A stretch of DNA of 26,384 nucleotides from JAZFYD01 sp036443405. GTDB lineage: Bacteria > Planctomycetota > PLA2. The position numbers and the translations under genes were made by a program. The stretch is from NCBI GenBank assembly GCA_036443405.1, contig JAZFYD010000208.1, forward strand, positions 1 through 26,384. The letters run 5' to 3'. This document shows positions 7,599-15,371 of this stretch, piece after piece. The notes under the pieces are model-generated. The model ran no database searches and was not told where the DNA came from. It saw nothing but the letters and a program-made list of their open reading frames with translations. The first letter of the stretch is position 1. Each line of letters opens with the position of its first letter.

Positions 7599-7648
7599 CT
7601 GGCCAAGAGCGTACCCGGTTCGCGGACCAATCAAACACTCCGGAGTCA

Positions 7649-7781
7649 CCCCGGCCTCGGCCCTGGCCTCATGCGTCGTGCCTCACCTGCTTGGTCCCCC
7701 GACCACTCACCCGCAACCAGGTCGGCAGTCAGGGGACCGAGAGAAGGGGTCCTACGCATGAGGCCGAGGCCAGGGCCGGGG
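7649..7781. repeat. 133-bp imperfect palindrome between tsaD and larB
   Basis: The outer arms 7649-7676 and 7754-7781 (28 nt each) pair at 24 of 28 positions. The four mismatches come from CCTCGG and CCCTGG blocks being in swapped order in the two arms. Inner arms 7693-7703 (GGTCCCCCGAC) and 7728-7738 (GTCAGGGGACC) pair at 10 of 11. Together they make a long cruciform or RNA stem with a loop of about 24 nt. The element fills the gap between the tsaD stop and the larB start. There is no long T-run as in a simple terminator. It could be a small non-autonomous mobile element, a REP/BIME-like unit or an RNA processing site. Confidence 0.6.
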
Positions 7782-7789
7782 ACTTTAGG

Positions 7790-8785
7790 TCACTCGGTGT
7801 AGGGGTTGGCGTCCAGTGCCAGATCGGCGCGCTCGCCCGCGGCCAGCAATTCGGCGCCGCGCACAGCGATCATCGCGGCGTTGTCGGTGCAGAGTTTCTT
7901 GGGCGGTACGAAGAGTTCGATGCCGGCGGCCTCCGCGCGCTCGGCCGTGATCTCGCGCAGCCTCGTATTGGCGGCGACGCCGCCGCCCAGAACCAGGCGC
8001 GTACGGCCGAGCCGCCGCGCCGCGCGGATCGCCTTGTGACTCAGGACGTCGACGATCGCCTCCTGCGCCGAGGCCGCGAGATCCGCCACGGAGAAGACCC
8101 TGCTCTCATCGCGCCGGCGGCCGTCTTGGCCCTTCACCTTGTAGAGCACCGCGGTCTTGAGCCCCGAGAAGCTGAAGTCGTCGCCGGGTTTGTCACGCAG
8201 CGGCCGCGGCAACTGAAACGCCCCCGCGTCGCCGTCGAGCGCCGCCTTTTCGATCGACGGCCCGCCGGGGTACGGCAGGCCAAGCAGCGTTGCGATCTTG
8301 TCGAAGCACTCACCCGCCGCGTCGTCCTGCGTTTCGCCGATGCGCTCGTAGGAACCGCGCTCGCGCACATCCATCAGCAGCGTGTGCCCGCCGGACGCGA
8401 TCAGCGCGAGAAACGGCGGCTCGGGCGCCGGATCCAGAAGATAGGCGGCGGACACGTGCGCTTCGATGTGATGCACGCCGATGAGCGGCAGGTCGTGCAC
8501 CAGAGCAAAGGTTTTGGCCGCACTGAGGCCGACGAGCAACGGGCCGATGAGGCCGGGCCGATGCGTGACCGCCACGGCATCCACCGATCCGGCCTGCTCG
8601 CACGCGTCCTGGAGCGCCGCCACCATGTTTTCGGCGTGTGCCCGCGCCGCGATCTCGGGAACGACGCCGCCGAACGGTTTGTGAAGCGCTCCCTGCCCCA
8701 CGACGATGTTCGCGAGGATGTTCGGGCCGTCGACGATCGCGACCGACGTGTCGTCGCAGGAGGTATCGATGCCGAGTACGCGCAC
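7790..8785 (-). CDS. tsaD: tRNA N6-adenosine threonylcarbamoyltransferase
   Basis: TsaD transfers the threonylcarbamoyl group to A37 of tRNAs that read ANN codons (t6A). The 331 aa show the Kae1 family pattern: VLGIDTSCDDTSVAIVD at the start, GGVVPEIAARAH, HHIEAH with metal ligands H106 and H110, LIASGGHT, IGETQDDAAGECFDK, FSFSGLKTA, LGGGVAANTRLR and CTDNAAMIA with the last metal Asp. The usual GPGL loop reads HRPGLIG, a small change. The start is GTG (8783-8785) with only 19 nt after the S41 peptidase stop, so the two are probably one transcript. The partner genes tsaB, tsaC and tsaE are not in the window. Confidence 0.96.
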   Translation of the reverse strand: MRVLGIDTSCDDTSVAIVDGPNILANIVVGQGALHKPFGGVVPEIAARAHAENMVAALQDACEQAGSVDAVAVTHRPGLIGPLLVGLSAAKTFALVHDLPLIGVHHIEAHVSAAYLLDPAPEPPFLALIASGGHTLLMDVRERGSYERIGETQDDAAGECFDKIATLLGLPYPGGPSIEKAALDGDAGAFQLPRPLRDKPGDDFSFSGLKTAVLYKVKGQDGRRRDESRVFSVADLAASAQEAIVDVLSHKAIRAARRLGRTRLVLGGGVAANTRLREITAERAEAAGIELFVPPKKLCTDNAAMIAVRGAELLAAGERADLALDANPYTE

Positions 8786-8804
8786 GGGATTGGCAGGCAG
8801 CCGC

Positions 8805-10127
8805 CTATTGGATTTCGGGACGAACGACCTCGCCCTTGAGAACCGCGATCGCCGCCATCAAGACGCGGTCCTGAAAGTCGGGGAACGGAACCTCGGGTGT
8901 CTTCTTCCAGTCCGCATACCGCTCCGCGTCGAAGATGCTCGCCAGGATCTGACGGTCGTCGCGCGACTGCGGAACCCGCAGGTCCGGAATCAGCCCGGCA
9001 AGCGGATCCGGATCACCCGGGGGCGAGTGACGCTGGAAGTAACGTCCGCTCGGAGTGCGATAGAGCGCCGTCGTGATCTTGAGCAGCGCCATCTGTTTTT
9101 CGCTGGACGGGATCTCGCGCATTGTCTGCACCGCGAATTTGCCGTAGCTGTGCTCGCCGATGAGGACGCCGCGGGCGTGGTCCTGTAGGGCACCCGCCAA
9201 CACCTCGCTCGCGCTCGCGGAACCTGCGTTGATCAAGACCGCCAAGGGCAGGTCCGGCGCTTCCGTCTCCGGCGTCGCCGTGTGCACCTCCAGGCCGTTT
9301 CGATACTGCACCTGAACGATGATGCCGGATTCGATGAGGGCGTCCGCGACGCCGATAGCGGCGTCGAGCATGCCACCCTTGTTGCCACGGAGGTCGAGCA
9401 CGAGCGCCTTCGCGCCGGCGTCGATCAACGCGCGCAGGCGCGTTCGGAAATCCTCGGCCGTCGCAGCGTGGAAACCGCCGAGGCGCAGGTATCCGATCCC
9501 GGCGTCCGCATCGACCATGCGCTTTCCGAAAACCGATCCGTGCGGAACGTGCCCGCGTGTGATCTCGATGTCGAGCGTCTCGTCCGCGCGGCGCACCCCC
9601 ACGCGTACGTTCGTGTCGATCGGACCGCGAATCCGAACGAGCGCACCGCTGGGACCGTCTTCAGCCGTCAGCTCGCCCAGCGAAACGCCGTCCACGGAGA
9701 TGATGTCGTCGCCCTCGCGGACCCCGGCGCGGTCGGCCGGGCCATCGGGGCACACGCCGTTCACGTGCAGCGCCTCGATCCGACCGACACGGTTCGCGTC
9801 GAGGGTGATGAACCCCACACCCGCGTACCGCCCCTGCGTCTCGTCCTTTTGCTCCTCCAGCAGCCACGGCGGAACGACCTCGGCATGGCGATCGAAATGC
9901 TGCAAGTAGCGGTTTGCGGCGATGTAAAACGCCTCCTGCGCCTGTTTCTCGTCCCGAACGCCCCAGACAAACTCCCGGTCCAAGGCAAGGCGCATCGCAC
10001 GCCAAACCTTCGGATCCCAGTACACCTGGTCGCCGGCCTCGTCGGGCCCGGCGATGTACAGGCCCGCCAGCGCCACCATCACGGCGAGCAGGGGAATGAT
10101 GAGAACGAAAAACTGGCGTCGGCTCAC
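8805..10127 (-). CDS. S41-family C-terminal processing peptidase with PDZ domain
   Basis: This is a periplasmic serine protease of the CtpA/Prc type that cleaves proteins at exposed C-termini. The 440 aa have an N-terminal membrane anchor (FFVLIIPLLAVMVALAGLYI), a helical region, a PDZ domain (about 105-190; GRIEALHVNGVCPDGPADRA, EGDDIISVDGV) and the S41 core: LVLDLRGNKGGMLDAAI, NAGSASASEVLAGAL and EHSYGKFAVQT. Spacing of 25 residues points to the dyad S305/K330. The start is GTG (10125-10127) after a short AGGA-like site. It is divergent from the STAS gene and probably co-transcribed with tsaD. The substrate cannot be told from sequence. Confidence 0.9.
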   Translation of the reverse strand: MSRRQFFVLIIPLLAVMVALAGLYIAGPDEAGDQVYWDPKVWRAMRLALDREFVWGVRDEKQAQEAFYIAANRYLQHFDRHAEVVPPWLLEEQKDETQGRYAGVGFITLDANRVGRIEALHVNGVCPDGPADRAGVREGDDIISVDGVSLGELTAEDGPSGALVRIRGPIDTNVRVGVRRADETLDIEITRGHVPHGSVFGKRMVDADAGIGYLRLGGFHAATAEDFRTRLRALIDAGAKALVLDLRGNKGGMLDAAIGVADALIESGIIVQVQYRNGLEVHTATPETEAPDLPLAVLINAGSASASEVLAGALQDHARGVLIGEHSYGKFAVQTMREIPSSEKQMALLKITTALYRTPSGRYFQRHSPPGDPDPLAGLIPDLRVPQSRDDRQILASIFDAERYADWKKTPEVPFPDFQDRVLMAAIAVLKGEVVRPEIQ

Positions 10128-10135
10128 GGGAAGCG

Positions 10136-10141
10136 ATCCTA
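10136..10141 (-). promoter_or_regulatory. Possible -10 box (TAGGAT) for the S41 peptidase-tsaD unit
   Basis: GTTAGGATC on the minus strand sits 8 nt before the GTG. It resembles the GTTAGAATC box upstream of carA. AGGA within it could instead serve as a Shine-Dalgarno, so the two readings compete. Confidence 0.25.
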
Positions 10142-10306
10142 ACCCGGACCGCTCGCGACGAACCTCAAACGGGGGCGCCCGAACCCACTACCGTTGCCCG
10201 AATTCGCGCCATTTCGGCGGGGTCGGACCGGAGTGTCGGGGCCGATTTGGAGCCGGTGCCCGTTGCGTTCGCGGCGCTTGCCCCCTACGATGGCCAGCGC
10301 AGGCAC

Positions 10307-10642
10307 ATGAAGATCGAGCGGAGAATAGAAGACGGAATTGCCGTCTTGGTGTTGGAAGGCGAGTTCGACTCCTTTGAGACAAACCTCGTCGACAAGCACT
10401 TCACGGCCTGCCTCGAAGAGGGCCACAACAAGATCGTCCTGGATTGCGAGAAGCTCTCGTTTGTCAACTCCACGACGATCGCCTACTTCATCAAGGCGCA
10501 AAAGACCGCCCGCTCGCAAGGCGGCGAAGTGATCTTCGCCCGGCCCCGCGATTTCATCCGCAAGACGCTCGATACCTTGGGCCTGGGCCAAGTGTTCCGG
10601 ATGTCGGACTCGCCCGACGCCGCCATCGCCGAGCTGAAGTAG
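10307..10642 (+). CDS. STAS-domain protein, anti-sigma factor antagonist type
   Basis: This is a small cytosolic STAS protein of the SpoIIAA/RsbV kind. These bind an anti-sigma or switch kinase and are controlled by Ser/Thr phosphorylation. From ATG 10307 it has 111 aa, the family's usual size: IERRIEDGIAVLVLEGEFDS, then KIVLDCEKLSFVNSTTIAYF, where S55 is at the phosphorylation position, and GGEVIFARPRDFIRKTLDTL, GLGQVF at the end. A longer start 20 codons upstream (TTG) gives an unrelated proline-rich lead and is unlikely. It is the only plus-strand gene in the first 23 kb, divergent from the S41 peptidase and convergent with rodA. The 179-nt gap upstream must hold its promoter; I see no clear one. 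No anti-sigma partner is adjacent. Confidence 0.85.
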   Translation: MKIERRIEDGIAVLVLEGEFDSFETNLVDKHFTACLEEGHNKIVLDCEKLSFVNSTTIAYFIKAQKTARSQGGEVIFARPRDFIRKTLDTLGLGQVFRMSDSPDAAIAELK

Positions 10643-10693
10643 CGCCGGCGCGCAGCGCCCATGGCCGGAATTGGCCGGTCTTATTACGGCCGC

Positions 10694-11851
10694 CTAGTCG
10701 AAGTCACCCCGGCCGAATTCGTAGCTGGGGCGCAGGGCCACGTTGCACACGAGCGCGGAGGCAACGATCGCTGTGACGGCGCTCGAGCGACCGTAGCTCA
10801 GAAACGGCAGCGTCAGCCCCGTGATCGGCATCAAGCCAACCGTCATGGCGAGGTTCACGAACGCCTGAAATCCAAACAGCGCGAAGACTCCGACGCACAG
10901 GAGCCGGCCTGCTGGATCACGGGTGCGCGCCGCGACCGCAAGGATCGAAACCAGCAAACCGGCAAAACAGAACACGACGAGAATACAGCCGGCCAGACCC
11001 CAGCGGTTGCCAACCGCCGCGAAAATGAAGTCGTTGTGGCGTTCCGGCACGAGTGAAAGCGCGGTGCTCTGAAGCTCTTCCGAATCCAAGCCCGAAAAAC
11101 CGCCCGAACCGATCGCCGTCGTGGATAGCTGCAACTGATAACCCTGGTTGCGATCCTGCGCCCGTTTCTGTTCCCGGGTCAGCTGCTTCAGGTTGACCTG
11201 GCTCAGGAAGACGTCGATGCGCGCGCGCTGATACGGCTGGAGGCCATAGCGGTAAACGGGATAGATGAGGCTCGCGCCCAGGACCAGGATGAGCACGAGA
11301 TGCCGCAACCGCGCGCCCGCCGCGAACAGCATCGTGAAGAGGATCGGCACGCACAGGAGCGCCGTCCCCAGATCGGGCTGTTTCAACACCAGGGCCATCG
11401 GCAGCACCGTCAAGAGAAACGGCGTTCCGAGCCCCCTGAACGTCTTGTAGCTGGACTTGAAACGGATGAACCGCGCGAGCGTCAGCACGAGCGCGAGCTT
11501 CATGAACTCGCTCGGCTGCACGTCGAAAAAGTAGAGATCGAGCCAGCGTTGGGCCGCGTTGCGGCGCGTGCCGACCAACAAGACGAGCACCAGCAGGAAA
11601 ATCGTGAGCGCGTAGAGCAGGTACGCCTTGGAAACCAGCGTCTTGTAGGGAATCGCCATCAGGATTCCCGCGCCGACGAATCCCAGCACGATGCCGGAGA
11701 GCTGGCGGAGGTGCCAGTCCCCGATGGGACGCGACGCGATCACGATCGTGATGTCACTGAGCACGAGCAGACCGAGACCGACGAGCATCAGCGTCGGCAG
11801 CAACACCGGCCAGTAGAGCGACGCACGCAGCGTCCTGCCGTACCCGGGCAT
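10694..11851 (-). CDS. rodA: Peptidoglycan glycosyltransferase RodA (SEDS family)
   Basis: RodA polymerises lipid II into glycan strands during side-wall elongation, together with PBP2. The ATG at 11849-11851 shares one base with the pbp2 stop (TGATG), giving 385 aa; an extended frame upstream lies inside pbp2. About ten membrane segments are visible. SEDS marks are VQPSEFMKLALVLTLARFI, LKQPDLGTALLCVP, the long extracytoplasmic loop with SGFSGLDSEELQ-like sequence, LVPERHNDFIFAAVGNRWGL and MPITGLTLPFLSYGRSSAV near the end. The length is normal. It is the last gene of mreC-mreD-pbp2-rodA and ends 51 nt from the convergent STAS gene. Confidence 0.95.
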   Translation of the reverse strand: MPGYGRTLRASLYWPVLLPTLMLVGLGLLVLSDITIVIASRPIGDWHLRQLSGIVLGFVGAGILMAIPYKTLVSKAYLLYALTIFLLVLVLLVGTRRNAAQRWLDLYFFDVQPSEFMKLALVLTLARFIRFKSSYKTFRGLGTPFLLTVLPMALVLKQPDLGTALLCVPILFTMLFAAGARLRHLVLILVLGASLIYPVYRYGLQPYQRARIDVFLSQVNLKQLTREQKRAQDRNQGYQLQLSTTAIGSGGFSGLDSEELQSTALSLVPERHNDFIFAAVGNRWGLAGCILVVFCFAGLLVSILAVAARTRDPAGRLLCVGVFALFGFQAFVNLAMTVGLMPITGLTLPFLSYGRSSAVTAIVASALVCNVALRPSYEFGRGDFD

Positions 11852-13845
11852 CAGCCGTCGCTCTCCGATCGATAGAACGCGCGGAAGAACCGTTGGAGCC
11901 GCGGGCCGCACGCCCTCGCGCTGGAGAGTTCGGTGCGTAACACCACCATCGCGAACGCGATCGCGGGGCGGTCTCCACGCCCCGGCGCAAACCCGGCGAT
12001 CCACGCGTTGTACAGCTTCAGCGTCGCAGGGTCGTCCTTGGTGCGCAGCACGGCAGTTCCGGTCTTGCAGGAGATGCCGTACGCCGAGAGGCCGTAGTCG
12101 TCGGCGGCGCCGCCCGGCTGCGTGACGCGCGCGAGGCCGGCCCGCACCGGATCAAGAACCGCGGCATCGATGCCAAGCGGCTCGGCCGGACGGACGACGG
12201 GCCGGTCGCCGACGCGCGCAACGAGGTGCAGGCGCGGAGATCGACCGGTCTTGATCGCCGCATACATACGCGCGATCTGCGCAGGGCTGACCGTGATGTC
12301 GCCCTGGCCCGTCGCGGCGGCGATGCGCAGGTGTCGGTTCCAGTCCGCGGTGTCGGCGGGAAAGTGGCCCAGGAATCGGCCGTGTTCGATCTCGATCCCG
12401 GTCGGCCGGCCCAAACCGAGCCGCCTCCCGGTGTGCACGAACGAAGCGAAACACGCGTCGCGGCGAATCAGCGTCTGCACGTAGATGTTGCACGACTTCG
12501 CGAGGGACGTCGGCAGGTCGAGCGGTCCGTGCGCCGCATGGCACTTGAGGTACGGAAGACGGCGACCGTCGATGTAGAAGTAACCATCGCATTCGATGAT
12601 CTCGTCGGGCTGAGCTTGACCGGCGGCGAGGGCGGCGAGCGCGGTCACCGGTTTCAGAATCGAACCCGGTGCGTAGTGCTCGCGGCAGGTTCGTTCCAGA
12701 AGCGGCGAGAGATAGCGTCCCGGCTTGCGCTCCCGAGGCTTGGTGTTGGTGCGCTCGACCATCTCCTGCATCAATTCGACGTACTCATCGCGCTGGTACG
12801 TCGGGCGCGTCGCCATCGCCAGGACTCCGCCGGTCCTCGCATCGATCACGATGAACGCGCCCATCACGTGCCCAACCGCATCGTGCGCCGCCGCCTGGTC
12901 GCGCGCGGACAAAGTCAGCTGCAACGTCTGTCCGTGACGCGGCTCGCGGTAGCTGACTTCGCGTTGGCCGTCGGGACCGGGGCGGCGCGCCATGCTGAGC
13001 TCGCCCGGCCGCCCCCGCAACTCGCGTTCGTACTTGCGCTCGAGTCCTTCGATGCCCAGGAATGCCTCTTTGGCCGACCCGTCCGCGGCCCGCTCGATGA
13101 AGTCCGGCCCCCACCCCATCCGGCCAAGCAGGTGCGAGAAATTCGCCCCCTCGGGATAGATCCGGTTTTGCACGACGCGAATGAAAAAGAAGGGGTTTCG
13201 ATCGCGATTGAGTTCGACCTCGCGCACGACCTCGTACGGCACGTCACGCCGCACCGGCCGAAGACGGCGATAATAGTCCGCGCGAAGCGTCGCGCGCGCG
13301 CGGGCGCGCTTTCGTGTGTCGGTAACGCGGCGCACATCGAGCTTGTCTTCGATCAGCCGGTCCACGCGATCGCACTGATCCAGAATGCGGGCTTCGAGTT
13401 CGGCAGGCGAGACACCAAGCAGACGAGCCATCGGCCGGAGATCGCGATCGTCGCGGAATTCGAACAGCTTGCGGCCGGGTCGCGGTCGCTGGCGGCACAC
13501 CCGGCAGAACTCGGGCTTCCTGAACTCGAGAGTCTCCGCGTCGACATCGAAGAAGTGGTCGGTGCTGCAGTTCTCGCAACGATGCAACCGCGCCTTGAAC
13601 CGACGAACGCGAATCATGAGGTCGAACGCGGGCGCGTCGGCGGCCAGCACGCGACCGCGCGCATCGAGAATCTTGCCGCGAAAGCCCGGCACTTCGCGTA
13701 CCACGACGGACTTCCGGCGCGCGACCTCGACGTAGCGGTCGTGTTGCAATATCTGAAGGTGCACGAGCCGGCCGATGAGGATCAGCGCTCCGCCTAGTCC
13801 AAGCGCGGAAAGCAGCAGGAGGCGTTGTAGGTAGTTGAGTCTCAC
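11851..13845 (-). CDS. mrdA: Penicillin-binding protein 2, elongation transpeptidase
   Basis: This class B PBP crosslinks side-wall peptidoglycan in complex with RodA. The 664 aa begin with a single membrane anchor (LLLLSALGLGGALILIGRLVHLQIL), then FRGKILDARGRVLAAD of the dimerisation domain. An insertion follows with cysteines C90, C93, C114 and C117, spaced as CxxC-20-CxxC. The transpeptidase motifs are intact: SILK (S395, K398), SCN (451-453) and KTG (594-596). HATGQGD-like sequence (AATGQGDITVSPAQIARMYA) supports PBP2. A second cysteine pair (C419, C435) flanks the loop before the SxN motif. The start is GTG, 9 nt after mreD. The linker regions are rich in Arg. The product is slightly long for PBP2 because of the insertion. 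Confidence 0.93.
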   Translation of the reverse strand: MRLNYLQRLLLLSALGLGGALILIGRLVHLQILQHDRYVEVARRKSVVVREVPGFRGKILDARGRVLAADAPAFDLMIRVRRFKARLHRCENCSTDHFFDVDAETLEFRKPEFCRVCRQRPRPGRKLFEFRDDRDLRPMARLLGVSPAELEARILDQCDRVDRLIEDKLDVRRVTDTRKRARARATLRADYYRRLRPVRRDVPYEVVREVELNRDRNPFFFIRVVQNRIYPEGANFSHLLGRMGWGPDFIERAADGSAKEAFLGIEGLERKYERELRGRPGELSMARRPGPDGQREVSYREPRHGQTLQLTLSARDQAAAHDAVGHVMGAFIVIDARTGGVLAMATRPTYQRDEYVELMQEMVERTNTKPRERKPGRYLSPLLERTCREHYAPGSILKPVTALAALAAGQAQPDEIIECDGYFYIDGRRLPYLKCHAAHGPLDLPTSLAKSCNIYVQTLIRRDACFASFVHTGRRLGLGRPTGIEIEHGRFLGHFPADTADWNRHLRIAAATGQGDITVSPAQIARMYAAIKTGRSPRLHLVARVGDRPVVRPAEPLGIDAAVLDPVRAGLARVTQPGGAADDYGLSAYGISCKTGTAVLRTKDDPATLKLYNAWIAGFAPGRGDRPAIAFAMVVLRTELSSARACGPRLQRFFRAFYRSESDG

Positions 13846-13854
13846 GCCACTCTC

Positions 13855-14364
13855 TTAGGCGAATTGGTAGCTGCGGCGGCCGAGCGCGCGGCGAAACAGA
13901 CGTGAGGATTCGAGAAGGGCAAAGAGCGCGGGCGCGCAGGCGGCGCCGGTGCACGCCCGAAGAAGTTCAATGCCGAGGCCGGGGCCAGGCGAGGAGCGGA
14001 CCGTGGCCACCACGAGCAGGAGGCTTACGAACGCCGTCGCAAGCCCGGCAAGCAGCGCCGCCAGAAACTGCGCGATCGCGGACTCCGGAGGCAGGTAGCG
14101 GCGCAACCGGTGCGCGAGATACGCCGCGGTCCCGTACAGGAACGCGTAGTGCCCCAACGGCCACGCCGAACTCATGCAGTCCTGGAAAAACCCGAGCAGG
14201 ATCGCAAGCGACAACGCGGCCGGCGAGCGCGCCATGAACCCGATGTAGATGGCGCCGACGAGCGTGAGATGCGGCGCGGCGTCGGCCCAAAACGGGTGCA
14301 TCGAGCTGGCGAGGACGAGGCCATTGCCGGCGAACACGAGCAGGACGAGACCGAGGGTCGCCAC
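13855..14364 (-). CDS. mreD: Rod shape-determining protein MreD
   Basis: MreD is a small integral membrane partner of MreC in the elongasome. The 169 aa form five or so hydrophobic segments. The best motif is LGFFQDCMSSAWPLGHYAF, the GxxQD-x-x-x...G pattern typical of MreD. The identity rests mainly on size, topology and position between mreC and pbp2. GTG (14362-14364) follows the mreC TGA with no gap. The end is TAA at 13855-13857. Confidence 0.85.
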   Translation of the reverse strand: MATLGLVLLVFAGNGLVLASSMHPFWADAAPHLTLVGAIYIGFMARSPAALSLAILLGFFQDCMSSAWPLGHYAFLYGTAAYLAHRLRRYLPPESAIAQFLAALLAGLATAFVSLLLVVATVRSSPGPGLGIELLRACTGAACAPALFALLESSRLFRRALGRRSYQFA

Positions 14365-15153
14365 TCAGCGCCTCCGCAGGATCTCGACGTGGGTGAAGTC
14401 GCGCTCCAACGCCGCGGGGTTGACGTGCACCTCGAATACGCGGTCCCGGTTGCTGTCTTTGACGCGCACGACCCAACCGACCAGGAGTCCCGGCGGGATC
14501 CGTGCGTCGTAGGCCGACGCAAAGACGGCATCGCCCTCGCGCACGGTGTCCGCCTCGCGGACATATGCGATCCGAAGCTCGCCCGCCAGCTCACCGTCAC
14601 CGTTGCCGACCGCGATGCCGCGAATGCGCCGTCCCTCGGAGACGATCTCGACGTCGAGCTTGAAACGATGGTCGTCGATGCGCCGCACCACCGACCGGCC
14701 GCCGCTGCTCGTGACGACGACGCCGAGCAACGCGCGACCCGCAACGACGGGCATGCCGGCGCCGATGTCGTTTTCGTTCTCGGGTGCGCGGTGCCGGACC
14801 GAGAAATGGCGCCGGTAGGGACTCAACTCCACACCGGCCAAACGGGCGGACACCGCGACCGGCGGTCGTTCCCAGTCCATCGATTCGAAATAGCCCGAGA
14901 GATCCCGGAGGTTCTCGATCTGGGCCTTCAGCCGCGCCGCCTCGCTCTCGTGCACCGCCACGAGCTCGCGGGTTTCGGCCGTCGCCCTCGGTCCGCGCGC
15001 TGCGGGCGCCCCCCCAAGCAGCGGCATGACGATGCCACCCTCGTAGAGTCCCGGGAGGATGCCCTCGCCCGGCACACCCCGACCGCCAAGCACCGCGGCG
15101 CAAAAGCTGGCGGCTAGGAGGACGAAGAACTTACGATTCGGACGTTTGCGCAC
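14365..15153 (-). CDS. mreC: Rod shape-determining protein MreC
   Basis: MreC is a periplasmic scaffold anchored in the inner membrane that links MreB, PBP2 and RodA. The 262 residues have an N-terminal anchor (FFVLLAASFCAAVLGG), a short helical stretch (ETRELVAVHESEAARLKAQI) and a C-terminal beta domain with GAGMPVVAGRALLGVVVTSS, VVRRIDDHRFKLDVEIVSEG, EADTVREGDAVFASAYDARI and LVGWVVRVKDSNRDRVFEVH. The length is typical. It starts at GTG (15151-15153) behind a 197-nt gap containing the mreB terminator and a possible TAGAAT promoter, so it appears to have its own transcription start. Confidence 0.92.
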   Translation of the reverse strand: MRKRPNRKFFVLLAASFCAAVLGGRGVPGEGILPGLYEGGIVMPLLGGAPAARGPRATAETRELVAVHESEAARLKAQIENLRDLSGYFESMDWERPPVAVSARLAGVELSPYRRHFSVRHRAPENENDIGAGMPVVAGRALLGVVVTSSGGRSVVRRIDDHRFKLDVEIVSEGRRIRGIAVGNGDGELAGELRIAYVREADTVREGDAVFASAYDARIPPGLLVGWVVRVKDSNRDRVFEVHVNPAALERDFTHVEILRRR

Positions 15154-15174
15154 CGGTTGGACCCCAAACTACCA

Positions 15175-15180
15175 ATTCTA
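15175..15180 (-). promoter_or_regulatory. Possible -10 box (TAGAAT) for mreC-mreD-pbp2-rodA
   Basis: CCCTAGAATTGG on the minus strand lies 21 nt before the mreC GTG and after the mreB terminator, exactly where an independent promoter would be needed. No clear -35 is seen. The same hexamer recurs upstream of other genes here. Confidence 0.35.
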
Positions 15181-15302
15181 GGGGTCGTTCGCGGATTGGC
15201 CACCTCTATGAGGTGCTTCGTAGCCCGCGGCGCGGCGGCCATCGTCGCCCCGAGACCGAGTTGCCCGTTGACCGAGACCCGGAGGCGAACGCCACCGATG
15301 CT

Positions 15303-15322
15303 TCAACGCCGTCAGGCGTTGA
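15303..15322. repeat. GTCA-loop hairpin, CAACGCC/GGCGTTG variant
   Basis: A perfect 8-bp stem, TCAACGCC and GGCGTTGA, closes the tetranucleotide GTCA. Its architecture matches three hairpins near 16.6 kb, but with a C-G pair flipped in the stem. It lies 3' of mreB beyond the terminator and upstream of mreC. Confidence 0.6.
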
Positions 15323-15324
15323 GC

Positions 15325-15371
15325 CAGAAAAGACAAGCAGAAGAAGCGAACTAGCGAGCTTCTTCTGCTTG
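15325..15371 (-). terminator. Intrinsic terminator overlapping the mreB stop codon
   Basis: On the minus strand a perfect 14-bp stem, CAAGCAGAAGAAGC with GCTTCTTCTGCTTG, closes a 10-nt loop that contains the mreB TAG. It is followed by TCTTTTCT. The left arm is the last coding stretch of mreB (QAEEA codons). It would separate mreB from mreCD-pbp2-rodA. Confidence 0.7.

Noticed and set aside
10643..10693. Bidirectional terminator between the STAS gene and rodA
   Set aside because: There are GGCCGG-type short stems, but they are weak, with no clear T-run on either side, so no call is made.
12226..13797. 523-codon plus-strand frame opposite pbp2
   Set aside because: Antisense to an intact PBP2 with SxxK, SxN and KTG motifs.
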